The notes under the pieces: model-generated
The model's input: only the letters and a program-made list of their open reading frames with translations
What the model was told of the DNA's origin: nothing
The model's database searches: none
Shown here: piece after piece, positions 8,101 to 15,484 of the stretch
Position numbering within the stretch: the stretch's first letter is position 1
How the letters are laid out: each line of letters starts with the position of its first letter
Position numbers and translations under genes: made by a program
From: Acidimicrobiaceae bacterium
Lineage (GTDB): Bacteria; Actinomycetota; Acidimicrobiia; Acidimicrobiales; UBA8190
NCBI GenBank assembly: GCA_003151955.1
Contig: PLZB01000072.1
Span: 1-41,916, forward strand
Direction: 5' to 3'
Length of the DNA: 41,916 bases

Positions 8101-9621
8101 TCAGTCCATCGAGATGAGGACGGACTTGGACTGGGTGAACTCGATCATGGAGTCGAGGCCGAACTCCCGGCCGTAGCCGGACTGGCCGTAGCCGCCGAAG
8201 GGGGCGGCCGGGTCGAGGATGTTGTAGGTGTTGACCCAGACCGTCCCGGCCCGGAGCCCGGCCGCCATCCGGTGGGCCCGGCGGAGGTCGTTGGTCCAGA
8301 TGCCGGCGGCCAGGCCGTAGTCGGTGCCGTTGGCCCGGGCCAGGACCTCGTCCTCGTCGTTGAATCGCAGGACGCAGACCACGGGACCGAAGATCTCCTC
8401 CCGGGCCACGGCCATGTCGTCGGTCACCCCGGTCAGGACGGTGGGGGCCATGAAGTGGCCGGGGCCGGGGGCCCGCTCCGGGGGGCCGCCCCCGGCGGTC
8501 ACGGTGGCGCCGGCCCGGATGCCGCCGGCCACGAAGCCGGTCACACGCTTGAGCTGAGCCGCGCTGACGAGGGGACCCATGTCGGTGGCGTCGTCGAGGC
8601 CGTGGCCGAGCTCGATGGCTTCGGCGGCGGTGACGACCCGGTCGAGGAAGTCGTCGTAGACGGCGTCGTGGACGAAGAGCCGGGACCCGCCGCAGCAGAC
8701 CTCGCCCTGGTTGAGGAAGATGGCCTGGTAGGCGCCGCTGGCGGCCTCGTCGAGGTCGGCGTCGGGGAAGACGATGTTGGCCGACTTCCCCCCCAGCTCG
8801 AGCTGGAGCCTCTTCAGGGTGGGGGCCGACCCCTCCACCAGGGTCCGGCCGGCGGCGGTGGAGCCGGTGAAGGCGATCTTGCGGACGGCGGGGTGGGAGG
8901 CCAGGGCCCGGCCCGCCTCCAGGCCGTAGCCGGTCACGATGTTGACCACCCCGGGGGGAATCCCCGCCTCCAGGGCCAGCTCGGCCAGGCGGAGGGTGGA
9001 CAGGGAGGTCAACTCGGAGGGCTTCACCACCACGGTGTTCCCGGTGGCCAGGGCTGGACCGAGCTTGGCCGCGGCCAGGAGGAGGGGGAAGTTCCAGGGG
9101 GTGATGGCCGCCACCACGCCCAGGGGCTCCCGGCGGGAGTAGCCCATGAGCGAGCCGACGGCCGGGGAGACGGGGAGGACGTCGCCGGCGAACTTGGTGG
9201 GCCAGCCGGCGTAGTAGCGGAGGACCTCGGCGGCGAGGACCACGTCGAAGAAGCGGCTCTCCCGGAGGGGCTTCCCCACCTCGAGGGTCTCCAGGGTGGC
9301 CAGCTCGTCGGCGTGGTCGTCGACGAGGTCGGCGAGGGCCCAGAGGACCCGGCCCCGCTGGGCCGGCGTGAAGAGGGCCCAGTCCCCCTCGAAGGCCCGC
9401 CCGGCGGCCTCCACGGCGACGTCGACGTCGGCGGAGGTGCCTCGGGCCAGCCGGCCCAGCTCCTCCCCGGTGGCGGGGTCCTCGGTGGGGATGGTCCGAC
9501 CGTCGGAGGCCTCCCGGCGCTCCCCGTCCACCAGGATGCTCGAAGACGCTGCCTTCAGACAGGACAGGACCTCGTCGGTCAACTCGGGGGCCAACAGGGC
9601 ACCCCCCGGTTCGTTCGCCAT
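8101..9621 (-). CDS. NAD(P)-dependent aldehyde dehydrogenase
   Basis: This enzyme oxidises an aldehyde to a carboxylic acid. It has 506 residues. Asn177 of ITPWNFP, Glu275 of LELGGKS and the nucleophile Cys309 in NQGEVCCGGSR are all in place, as is the FTGSTAAG nucleotide loop (251-258). It is the first gene of the minus-strand operon. I chose the ATG at 9621 over longer frames because it follows a promoter-like sequence at the right distance. TTGACT, a 17-base spacer and TACGTT put the transcription start at or next to the ATG, so the message may be leaderless. The operator-like palindrome at 9642-9657 overlaps this promoter. Confidence 0.94.
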   Translation of the reverse strand: MANEPGGALLAPELTDEVLSCLKAASSSILVDGERREASDGRTIPTEDPATGEELGRLARGTSADVDVAVEAAGRAFEGDWALFTPAQRGRVLWALADLVDDHADELATLETLEVGKPLRESRFFDVVLAAEVLRYYAGWPTKFAGDVLPVSPAVGSLMGYSRREPLGVVAAITPWNFPLLLAAAKLGPALATGNTVVVKPSELTSLSTLRLAELALEAGIPPGVVNIVTGYGLEAGRALASHPAVRKIAFTGSTAAGRTLVEGSAPTLKRLQLELGGKSANIVFPDADLDEAASGAYQAIFLNQGEVCCGGSRLFVHDAVYDDFLDRVVTAAEAIELGHGLDDATDMGPLVSAAQLKRVTGFVAGGIRAGATVTAGGGPPERAPGPGHFMAPTVLTGVTDDMAVAREEIFGPVVCVLRFNDEDEVLARANGTDYGLAAGIWTNDLRRAHRMAAGLRAGTVWVNTYNILDPAAPFGGYGQSGYGREFGLDSMIEFTQSKSVLISMD

Positions 9622-9657
9622 GTCCCCCAACGTATTCTTTCTTAACTGGTTAGTCAA
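9622..9657 (-). promoter_or_regulatory. Promoter and TetR-type operator of the aldehyde dehydrogenase operon
   Basis: On the minus strand TTGACT (9657-9652) and TACGTT (9634-9629) are separated by 17 bases, and the start codon follows 7 bases later. The 16-base inverted repeat TTAACTGGTTAGTCAA (9642-9657 on plus) covers the -35 box and spacer. Its outer arms match at five of six positions and ACT/AGT match exactly. The 17-base core ACTGGTTAGTCAAGATT (9645-9661) recurs exactly upstream of the plus-strand operon. A repressor bound here would block RNA polymerase directly. The binding protein is inferred. Confidence 0.75.
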
Positions 9658-9727
9658 GATTCCGGGGAAGGATTTCCCCCCCCACCGGACCCGGTCGGCC
9701 CCCACCACCTCCGGTGGCATCCGGGCG

Positions 9728-11209
9728 TCAGGCCGGAAGGGCGGCCGGGACGATCCGGGCCCGGCCGGTCGCCTTGGCCCGGTAGAGGGCCTCGTCGGCC
9801 GCCCCGATGATCGAGGCCACATCCTGGTGGCCCTGGCTGGAGGCGAGTCCGACGGAGCAGCTCAGGGGTCGAGGGGTGGGCAGCCGGGCCAGCGCCCGCA
9901 GGACGTCCTCGAGGAAGCCCGTGGCGCCCTCGAGGTCGGTGTCGGGGAGGACGAGGCAGAACTCCTCCCCGCCGAAGCGGGCCGCCAGGTCGCTCTGGCG
10001 GATCCGGTCCCCGAGGATGCGGGCCAGACCCACCAGGGCCTCGTCCCCCCGGAGGTGGCCGAAGTCGTCGTTGAAGGCCTTGAAGTGATCGAGGTCCAGC
10101 ATGGCCAGGACGAAGGGTGAGAAGCGGCGGCGGGAGGAGGCCAGCTCGTGGTCGAGGCGGGCCGTGAGCTCCCGACGGTTGGCCAGGCCGGTGAGGCTGT
10201 CGGTCCGGCCCAGCTCGTCGAGGCGGGCCATGAAGTCCCGGTGGTCGACGAGGAGACCCAGCTCCACCCCCACCCGGCGGAGGGCGGCCCCGTAGGCGAT
10301 GTCCCACCATCGGGGTGGTCTCCGGTGGACGACGAGGGTCAGGGGCTCCTCGGGGGGGCCGGCCGAGCAGCGGGTGTGCTGGGGCCGACCGGTGGCGGGG
10401 CCGAAGACGTCGGTGGGCACGGGCCGGGGACCGGCGGGGACCGGGGGCCAGGTGGCGATGAGGACCGGTTCGACCCCGTCCCGGCGGTAGGCGTCGACCC
10501 GGCGGGCCTCGGTCTGGACGGCCACGAGGGGGAGGAACCGGGCCAGGGCCTCCTCGAATCCGCCGGCCCGGAGGAGGACCTCGGTGATCTCGGTGAGGCG
10601 GTCGAAGCCGTCGAGGGCCCGGAGGAGGGCCCCCCGGAGCTGCTGGACCAGGAGGGCCCCGAGGAGGAGGGCGGCGGCGTAGAAGCAGACCACCGTCAGG
10701 GGGGCACCGGCCGGGGCTGCGGGGGCCAGGGAGACGGTGACGGCCAACTGGCCCACGGTGGTGGCCCAGACGACGGCGACGAAGGCCCCGTTGCCCATGA
10801 TGGCGGCGATGAGGACGGGGAAGAAGACGATGGGTCGGAAGGCGCCGTGGTCGCCACCGAGGGCGTAGTCGACCAGGCCGGCCGCCACCACGGTGGCCTC
10901 GATCTCGAGGAGGGCCCTCGAGACGGGAGGGAGGAGGAGGCGGTCCCGGAGGAGGAGGTGGACGTCCCGGGTGAGGAGGACCCCGACCAGGGCGATGAGG
11001 CCGGCGATGACCTCGACGGCCCACCACTCGACGACGGTCCCCCGGTGGGGGAGGAAGGCGGCCAGGACGGGGATGACGCAGCCCATGTAGCCGCTGACGG
11101 CGGCGAAGGCGGCCACCTTGGCCTTGTCCTTGGCCTCCCGGGGATCGAGGACGGTGCCGTAGCCGGGCACCCAGGGGCGCTCCTTCCCGACCTTCCCCCC
11201 TTCGTCCAC
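9728..11209 (-). CDS. Membrane-bound diguanylate cyclase (GGDEF)
   Basis: This enzyme makes cyclic di-GMP from two GTP. The N-terminal 190 residues hold about six hydrophobic segments (near 33-54, 60-80, 100-118, 124-140, 141-161 and 168-190). A cytosolic linker domain of perhaps GAF type follows. The GGDEF domain (about 330-490) includes TDSLTGLANRR and the active-site GGEEF at 413-417. Five residues before the active site is RQSD (404-407), a good RxxD inhibitory site, so product feedback is expected. No EAL domain is present. It begins with GTG after a G-rich ribosome site and lies between the two catabolic operons, divergent from the short-chain dehydrogenase. The sensed signal is unknown. 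Confidence 0.93.
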   Translation of the reverse strand: MDEGGKVGKERPWVPGYGTVLDPREAKDKAKVAAFAAVSGYMGCVIPVLAAFLPHRGTVVEWWAVEVIAGLIALVGVLLTRDVHLLLRDRLLLPPVSRALLEIEATVVAAGLVDYALGGDHGAFRPIVFFPVLIAAIMGNGAFVAVVWATTVGQLAVTVSLAPAAPAGAPLTVVCFYAAALLLGALLVQQLRGALLRALDGFDRLTEITEVLLRAGGFEEALARFLPLVAVQTEARRVDAYRRDGVEPVLIATWPPVPAGPRPVPTDVFGPATGRPQHTRCSAGPPEEPLTLVVHRRPPRWWDIAYGAALRRVGVELGLLVDHRDFMARLDELGRTDSLTGLANRRELTARLDHELASSRRRFSPFVLAMLDLDHFKAFNDDFGHLRGDEALVGLARILGDRIRQSDLAARFGGEEFCLVLPDTDLEGATGFLEDVLRALARLPTPRPLSCSVGLASSQGHQDVASIIGAADEALYRAKATGRARIVPAALPA

Positions 11210-11296
11210 GGTGCTACCCCCCTGCCGCCGTCGGGCCCGTCCCGACCGGACCCGGTCCCCATTCGGGTATCGGCTCCTGCACCCCGAAACTTATTC

Positions 11297-11325
11297 TTGC
11301 TTTACTGGTTAGTCAAGATTACTGT
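11297..11325 (+). promoter_or_regulatory. Promoter and matching operator of the carboxylase operon
   Basis: TTGCTT (11297-11302) and TACTGT (11320-11325) lie 17 bases apart and fit a housekeeping promoter. The spacer is almost exactly the inverted repeat TTTACTGGTTAGTCAA (11301-11316). Its core with the flank, ACTGGTTAGTCAAGATT (11304-11320), is identical to 9645-9661. A start near 11332 would leave a leader of about 32 bases that carries the ribosome site GGAGGTGG before the GTG at 11364. The whole 11210-11363 gap also has to hold the diguanylate cyclase promoter on the other strand, which I cannot place with confidence. Confidence 0.75.
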
Positions 11326-11363
11326 GCGGAGAGAAGGCCCTACGGGGCCGGGGGAGGTGGAGC

Positions 11364-12125
11364 GTGAACCTGGACAGCGCAGTGGCCGTGGTGACCGGGG
11401 CCGGGTCGGGCATGGGCCGGGCCGCAGCGGAGGCCTTCGCCCGGGGCGGGGCCCGGGTGGCCGTCCTCGACCTGGACGGGACCTCGGCGGGGGCCACGGC
11501 CGCCGGCATCGGGGAGGGGGCGCTGGCCGTCGAGGTCGACATCGCCGATCCCGGCGCCGTGGAGAAGGCCTTCGCCCGGATCGACGAGGCCTTCGGCCGG
11601 GTCGACGTCTGCGTCAACGCGGCGGGGAACCCCGCCCCGGGGAAGATCCTGTCCCGGGGTGCCCCCCTCCCCCTGGAGCGGTTCACCGCCGTGATCGCCG
11701 TCAACCTGATCGGGACCTTCGACATGATGCGCCAGGCGGCCGTCCGGATGGCGGCCAACGAGCCCGACGACGAGGGCGAGCGGGGGGTCATCGTCAACAT
11801 CGCCTCGGGAGCAGCCTGGCAGGGCCAGTCGGGCCAGGCCGCCTACGCGGCCAGCAAGGCGGGCGTCATCGGGATGACACTCCCGGTGGCCCGGGACCTC
11901 GCCCCCCATGGCATCCGGGTCGTGGACGTGGCCCCGGGGCTCTTCGACACGACGATGCTGGCCGGGTTGCCGGAGGCGGCCCGGGAGTCGCTGGAGACGA
12001 TGGTGCTGAACCCGAAGCGGCTGGGCCGGCCGACCGAGGTGGCCGAGCTGATCTGCCACATCGTCTCCAACCGGTACCTGAACGCCACCACGATCTCCAT
12101 CGACGCCGGCTCCCGGATGGTCTGA
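11364..12125 (+). CDS. HSD10-type short-chain dehydrogenase (3-hydroxyacyl-CoA dehydrogenase)
   Basis: This NAD-dependent short-chain dehydrogenase has 253 residues. The cofactor loop TGAGSGMG is at 11-18 and the NAAG motif at 85-88. The catalytic residues are Ser148, Tyr161 and Lys165 (YAASK). The C-terminal pattern [10 protein letters not shown] and the end of the protein resemble type-10 hydroxysteroid dehydrogenase, that is 3-hydroxy-2-methylbutyryl-CoA dehydrogenase. It probably oxidises a 3-hydroxyacyl-CoA. It is the first gene of the plus-strand operon. The GTG start has a good ribosome site (GGGGGAGGTGG) ending a few bases before it. Terpene-degrading atu clusters also contain short-chain dehydrogenases, though assignment as a particular one is not possible. 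Confidence 0.92.
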   Translation: MNLDSAVAVVTGAGSGMGRAAAEAFARGGARVAVLDLDGTSAGATAAGIGEGALAVEVDIADPGAVEKAFARIDEAFGRVDVCVNAAGNPAPGKILSRGAPLPLERFTAVIAVNLIGTFDMMRQAAVRMAANEPDDEGERGVIVNIASGAAWQGQSGQAAYAASKAGVIGMTLPVARDLAPHGIRVVDVAPGLFDTTMLAGLPEAARESLETMVLNPKRLGRPTEVAELICHIVSNRYLNATTISIDAGSRMV

Positions 12126-12128
12126 GCG

Positions 12129-13046
12129 GTGGCCGCCCCCGGGACCCGGACCCTGACCGGAACCAGGACGTCGAGCCAGCTGCGGGGGGTGGCCGTCACC
12201 CTCCGGCGACCCGACTTCGGCTACGGCCGAGACATTCCCAGGGTCTGGCACGACGGCGGTATCGCCGTCACCGCCTTCTGGAACGCCCTGAGCATCGCCG
12301 CCCCCCTCCTCGAGGCCGAGTTCATCCGGGACGCGGCCCGGCTCGAGGGTCGGCTCGAATCCGAGGACCAGGTCCGGGAGCTCCGGTCGTTCATCCGCCA
12401 GGAGGGGACCCACGCCTCACTCCACCGGCGCTTCAACGACCTCCTGGAGGGCTGGGGCTACCCGGTCGAGGCCTGCCAGGCCCCGGTCCGACGGGTGCTC
12501 AAGGTCCTGGCCCGGACGAGCAGCGCCTTCCGGTGCGCCGTGGCCCTCTCCGGGGAGCACTTCATCGGCGAGATGGGTGACATCGTCCTCACGCGGCCCG
12601 AGGTCCTCGAGACGGCCGGGGACGACCGGGTCACCAGGCTCTGGCTCTGGCACTCCTACGAGGAGGTGGAGCACAAGGCCGCCCTCTTCGACGCCTTCAC
12701 GGCCGTCCACGGCCGGGGGCCGGACGCCTACCTCTACCGGATCGCCGGCCTGGCCGTCGCGGTCGACGTCCTGGTCGTCGTGATCCCCCTGACAGTGGCC
12801 CGGCTCCTCCGGGAGGACGGCGCCGCCCTGCGACCGGGGGAATGGGCCGCCCTGGGCCGCTACCTCTTCGTCACCCCCGGCCTCCTCCGGGGCCGGTCCC
12901 GGGCCGTCTTCCAGTTCCTCCGGCCCGGGTTCCACCCCTGGACCTACCTCGACAACGCCGCCCTCCTGGCCGAGCGCCGGGAGGACCTCGTCGACCCCTC
13001 CTGGGAGGTCCCCGAGACCCGGTCCCGTCCCGGGGACGCCTCCTGA
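12129..13046 (+). CDS. Predicted metal-dependent hydrolase (PF10118-like)
   Basis: This protein (305 residues from the first GTG) has paired acidic/His motifs typical of a helical metal-binding fold: Glu62, QEGTH (91-95), SGEHF (141-145) and YEEVEH (177-182). The spacing resembles a ferritin-like di-iron centre, and the family is usually annotated as predicted metal-dependent hydrolase. A hydrophobic segment at about 208-226 may be membrane-associated. The true reaction is not known; oxidase or hydroxylase chemistry is possible. It starts 3 bases after the dehydrogenase and ends 2 bases before the hydrolase gene. A start further in, near residue 21, cannot be excluded. Confidence 0.8.
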   Translation: MAAPGTRTLTGTRTSSQLRGVAVTLRRPDFGYGRDIPRVWHDGGIAVTAFWNALSIAAPLLEAEFIRDAARLEGRLESEDQVRELRSFIRQEGTHASLHRRFNDLLEGWGYPVEACQAPVRRVLKVLARTSSAFRCAVALSGEHFIGEMGDIVLTRPEVLETAGDDRVTRLWLWHSYEEVEHKAALFDAFTAVHGRGPDAYLYRIAGLAVAVDVLVVVIPLTVARLLREDGAALRPGEWAALGRYLFVTPGLLRGRSRAVFQFLRPGFHPWTYLDNAALLAERREDLVDPSWEVPETRSRPGDAS

Positions 13047-13048
13047 CG

Positions 13049-13828
13049 GTGGCCTGGCACCGGATCGAGCAGGGGACGGGCCGGCCCCTCGTCCTCCTCC
13101 ACGGGATCGGGTCGTCCTGCCAGGCCTGGGCGCCGGTGATGGGGCTCCTGGCCGCCGAGCGCCGGGTCATCGCCTTCGACCTGCCCGGCCACGGGCGGTC
13201 GCCGGTCCCCCCACCGGGGGAGCCCCTCGGGGTCCGGTCCTTCGCCGGGGAGCTGGCCGGGGAGCTCCGGGCCCTGGGCGTCGAGGGTCCGGTCGACCTG
13301 GTGGGAAACTCCCTCGGGGGCTGGACGGCCCTCGAGGCGGCCAAGCTGGGCCTGGCCCGGAGCGTCGTCGGCCTGAGCCCGGCCGGGCTCTGGCGCCGAC
13401 CGGACCGCTCGGCGGTGGGGAAGTTCCGTCTCATGCGCTCCCTGATCCGGCGGTATCCCCGACAAGTGGAGGGCCTTCTCCAGCAGACGGCGGGCCGGAC
13501 GGCGATGACCTTCCTGATCTACGGCCGGCCCTGGCTCGTCCCCGGCCCGGTGGCGGCAGAGGCCATCCGGACCTTCGACAGGACCGAGGTCCTGGACCAG
13601 CTCTTCGAGTCCAGCCGGGCCGACCGGTTCACCGGCGGTCACGACATCGGGGTGCCGGTCACCATCGCCTTCGGCCGGCGGGACCGGCTCCTGCGGAGGC
13701 GGACCTCCCAGTTCGCCGACCAGCTGCCCGTCTCGACCCGGTGGGTCCCCCTCCCCGGCTGCGGCCACGTCCCCATGGGGGACGACCCGGCCCTGGTGGC
13801 CCGGACCGTCCTGGAGGGGACGGCCTGA
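13049..13828 (+). CDS. Alpha/beta-fold hydrolase
   Basis: This is a soluble hydrolase of 259 residues. The oxyanion segment LVLLHGIGSS is near 17-26, and the nucleophile elbow GNSLGG carries the catalytic Ser. The acid is probably the Asp of FGRRDRLL and the His is in LPGCGHVPM. Members cleave esters, thioesters or carbon-carbon bonds, and the substrate cannot be told. I set the start at the GTG at 13049, two bases after the previous stop, because the family similarity begins there (VAWHRIEQG). It is followed by a 57-base gap before the carboxylase pair. Confidence 0.88.
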   Translation: MAWHRIEQGTGRPLVLLHGIGSSCQAWAPVMGLLAAERRVIAFDLPGHGRSPVPPPGEPLGVRSFAGELAGELRALGVEGPVDLVGNSLGGWTALEAAKLGLARSVVGLSPAGLWRRPDRSAVGKFRLMRSLIRRYPRQVEGLLQQTAGRTAMTFLIYGRPWLVPGPVAAEAIRTFDRTEVLDQLFESSRADRFTGGHDIGVPVTIAFGRRDRLLRRRTSQFADQLPVSTRWVPLPGCGHVPMGDDPALVARTVLEGTA

Positions 13829-13885
13829 CCACTGGGAGCGTTTCGGCGGCCCCGGCTCCGGCGCTTTAGTCTTCCCCCGACCACG

Positions 13886-15484
13886 ATGCCCGTCCTCCCC
13901 AGCTCCGCCGAGCCCGCCTCCGACCGCTTCCGGGACAACCGGGAGGCCATGTTGGCCGCCCTCGAGGTCCTCGAGGAGCAGCTGGCCCTGGGCCGGGCCG
14001 GGGGGAGCGAGCGGTCGGTGGCCACCCACCGGTCCCGGGGGAAGCTCCTGGCCCGGGAGCGGATCGAGCTCCTCCTCGACCGGGACGCCCCCTTCCTGGA
14101 GCTGGCCCCCCTGGCCGCCTGGGGGACGGAGTACCAGGTCGGGGCGAGCCTGGTGGCCGGGATCGGGGTGGTCCGGGGGGTGGAGTGCCTGGTCTCGGCC
14201 AACGACCCCACCGTCCGGGGAGGGTCGACCAACCCCTACACCATGCGGAAGTCGGCCCGGCTCTCGGACATCGCCCTCGAGAACCGGCTCCCCTCGGTCT
14301 CGATGGTCGAGTCGGGGGGCGCCGACCTCCCCACCCAGGCCGAGATCTTCATCCCCGGGGGCCGGGCCTTCCGGGACCTGACCCAGCGCTCCGCCGCCGC
14401 CGTCCCCAGCGTAGCCCTCGTCTTCGGGACCTCGACGGCCGGGGGGGCCTACGTGCCGGGGATGTCCGACTACGTCGTGATGATCGAGGGTCGCTCGAAG
14501 GTCGCCTTGGGTGGGCCCCCCCTGGTCAAGATGGCCACGGGGGAGGAGTCGGACGACGAGGAGCTGGGGGGCGCCTCGATGCACGCCCGGACGAGCGGCC
14601 TGGCGGACTTCCTGGCCGTCGACGAGACCGACGCCGTCCGGCTGGGGCGGGACATCGTGGGGCGACTCAACCACCGCAAGGGGGGGCCCGGCCCGACCCT
14701 GGCGGCCGACGCCCCGGTCCACGATCCGGAGGAGCTCCTCGGGATCGCCTCGGGAGACCTCCGGGTCCCCTTCGACCCCCGGGAGGTCCTGGGCCGGGTG
14801 GTCGACGGGAGCCGGTTCGACGAGTTCAAGCCCCTCTACGGGGCCGGTCTGGTGACGGGCTGGGCCTCGATCTGCGGCTACCCCATCGGGGTCCTGGCCA
14901 ACCACCGGGGGGTCCTCTTCTCCGAGGAGGCCCGGAAGGCCACCCAGTTCATCCAGCTGGCCAACCAGGCCGACACCCCCCTCCTCTTCCTCCAGAACAC
15001 CACCGGCTACATGGTGGGGAAGGAGTACGAGCAGAAGGGGATCATCAAGGACGGGGCGATGATGATCAACGCCGTCTCGAACTCCTCGGTCCCCCACCTG
15101 ACGGTGAACATCGGGGCCTCCTACGGGGCCGGGAACTACGGGATGTGCGGCCGGGCCTACAACCCCCGGTTCCTCTTCGCCTGGCCCAACGCCCGGTCCT
15201 CGGTCATGGGACCGGCCCAGCTGGCCGGGGTCCTCTCCATCGTCTCCCGGCAGTCGGCCCAGCGGAAGGGGGTCCCCTTCGACGAGGAGGCCGACGCCAC
15301 CCTCCGGGCCATGGTCGAGGCCCAGATCGAGGCGGAGTCGATGCCGATGTTCCTCTCGGCCCGGCTCTACGACGACGGGATCATCGACCCCCGGGACACC
15401 AGGACCGTCCTCGGCCTCTGCCTCTCGGTCATCGACACCACCCCCATCGAGGGCACCCGGGGCTACGGGGTGTTCCGGACATGA
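13886..15484 (+). CDS. Acyl-CoA carboxylase carboxyltransferase (beta) subunit
   Basis: This subunit transfers the carboxyl group from carboxybiotin to an acyl-CoA. It has 532 residues. Both crotonase-like halves are present, with oxyanion loops around GTSTAGGAYVPGMSD (about 177-191) and IGASYGAGNYGMCGRAY (about 411-427). The motif KMATGEESDDEELGGASMHA resembles mycobacterial AccD2 and methylcrotonyl/geranyl-CoA carboxylase beta chains more than the AccD5 or acetyl-CoA type. The stop overlaps the start of the alpha subunit (ATGA). Substrates to consider are 3-methylcrotonyl-, geranyl- or another 3-methylenoyl-CoA; propionyl-CoA is less likely from the context. Confidence 0.93.
   Translation: MPVLPSSAEPASDRFRDNREAMLAALEVLEEQLALGRAGGSERSVATHRSRGKLLARERIELLLDRDAPFLELAPLAAWGTEYQVGASLVAGIGVVRGVECLVSANDPTVRGGSTNPYTMRKSARLSDIALENRLPSVSMVESGGADLPTQAEIFIPGGRAFRDLTQRSAAAVPSVALVFGTSTAGGAYVPGMSDYVVMIEGRSKVALGGPPLVKMATGEESDDEELGGASMHARTSGLADFLAVDETDAVRLGRDIVGRLNHRKGGPGPTLAADAPVHDPEELLGIASGDLRVPFDPREVLGRVVDGSRFDEFKPLYGAGLVTGWASICGYPIGVLANHRGVLFSEEARKATQFIQLANQADTPLLFLQNTTGYMVGKEYEQKGIIKDGAMMINAVSNSSVPHLTVNIGASYGAGNYGMCGRAYNPRFLFAWPNARSSVMGPAQLAGVLSIVSRQSAQRKGVPFDEEADATLRAMVEAQIEAESMPMFLSARLYDDGIIDPRDTRTVLGLCLSVIDTTPIEGTRGYGVFRT

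Noticed and set aside
14185..15480. A long open frame on plus that continues into the biotin subunit
   Set aside because: It is an out-of-frame shadow of the carboxyltransferase gene with Gly/Pro/Arg-rich composition. The true biotin subunit starts at 15481.
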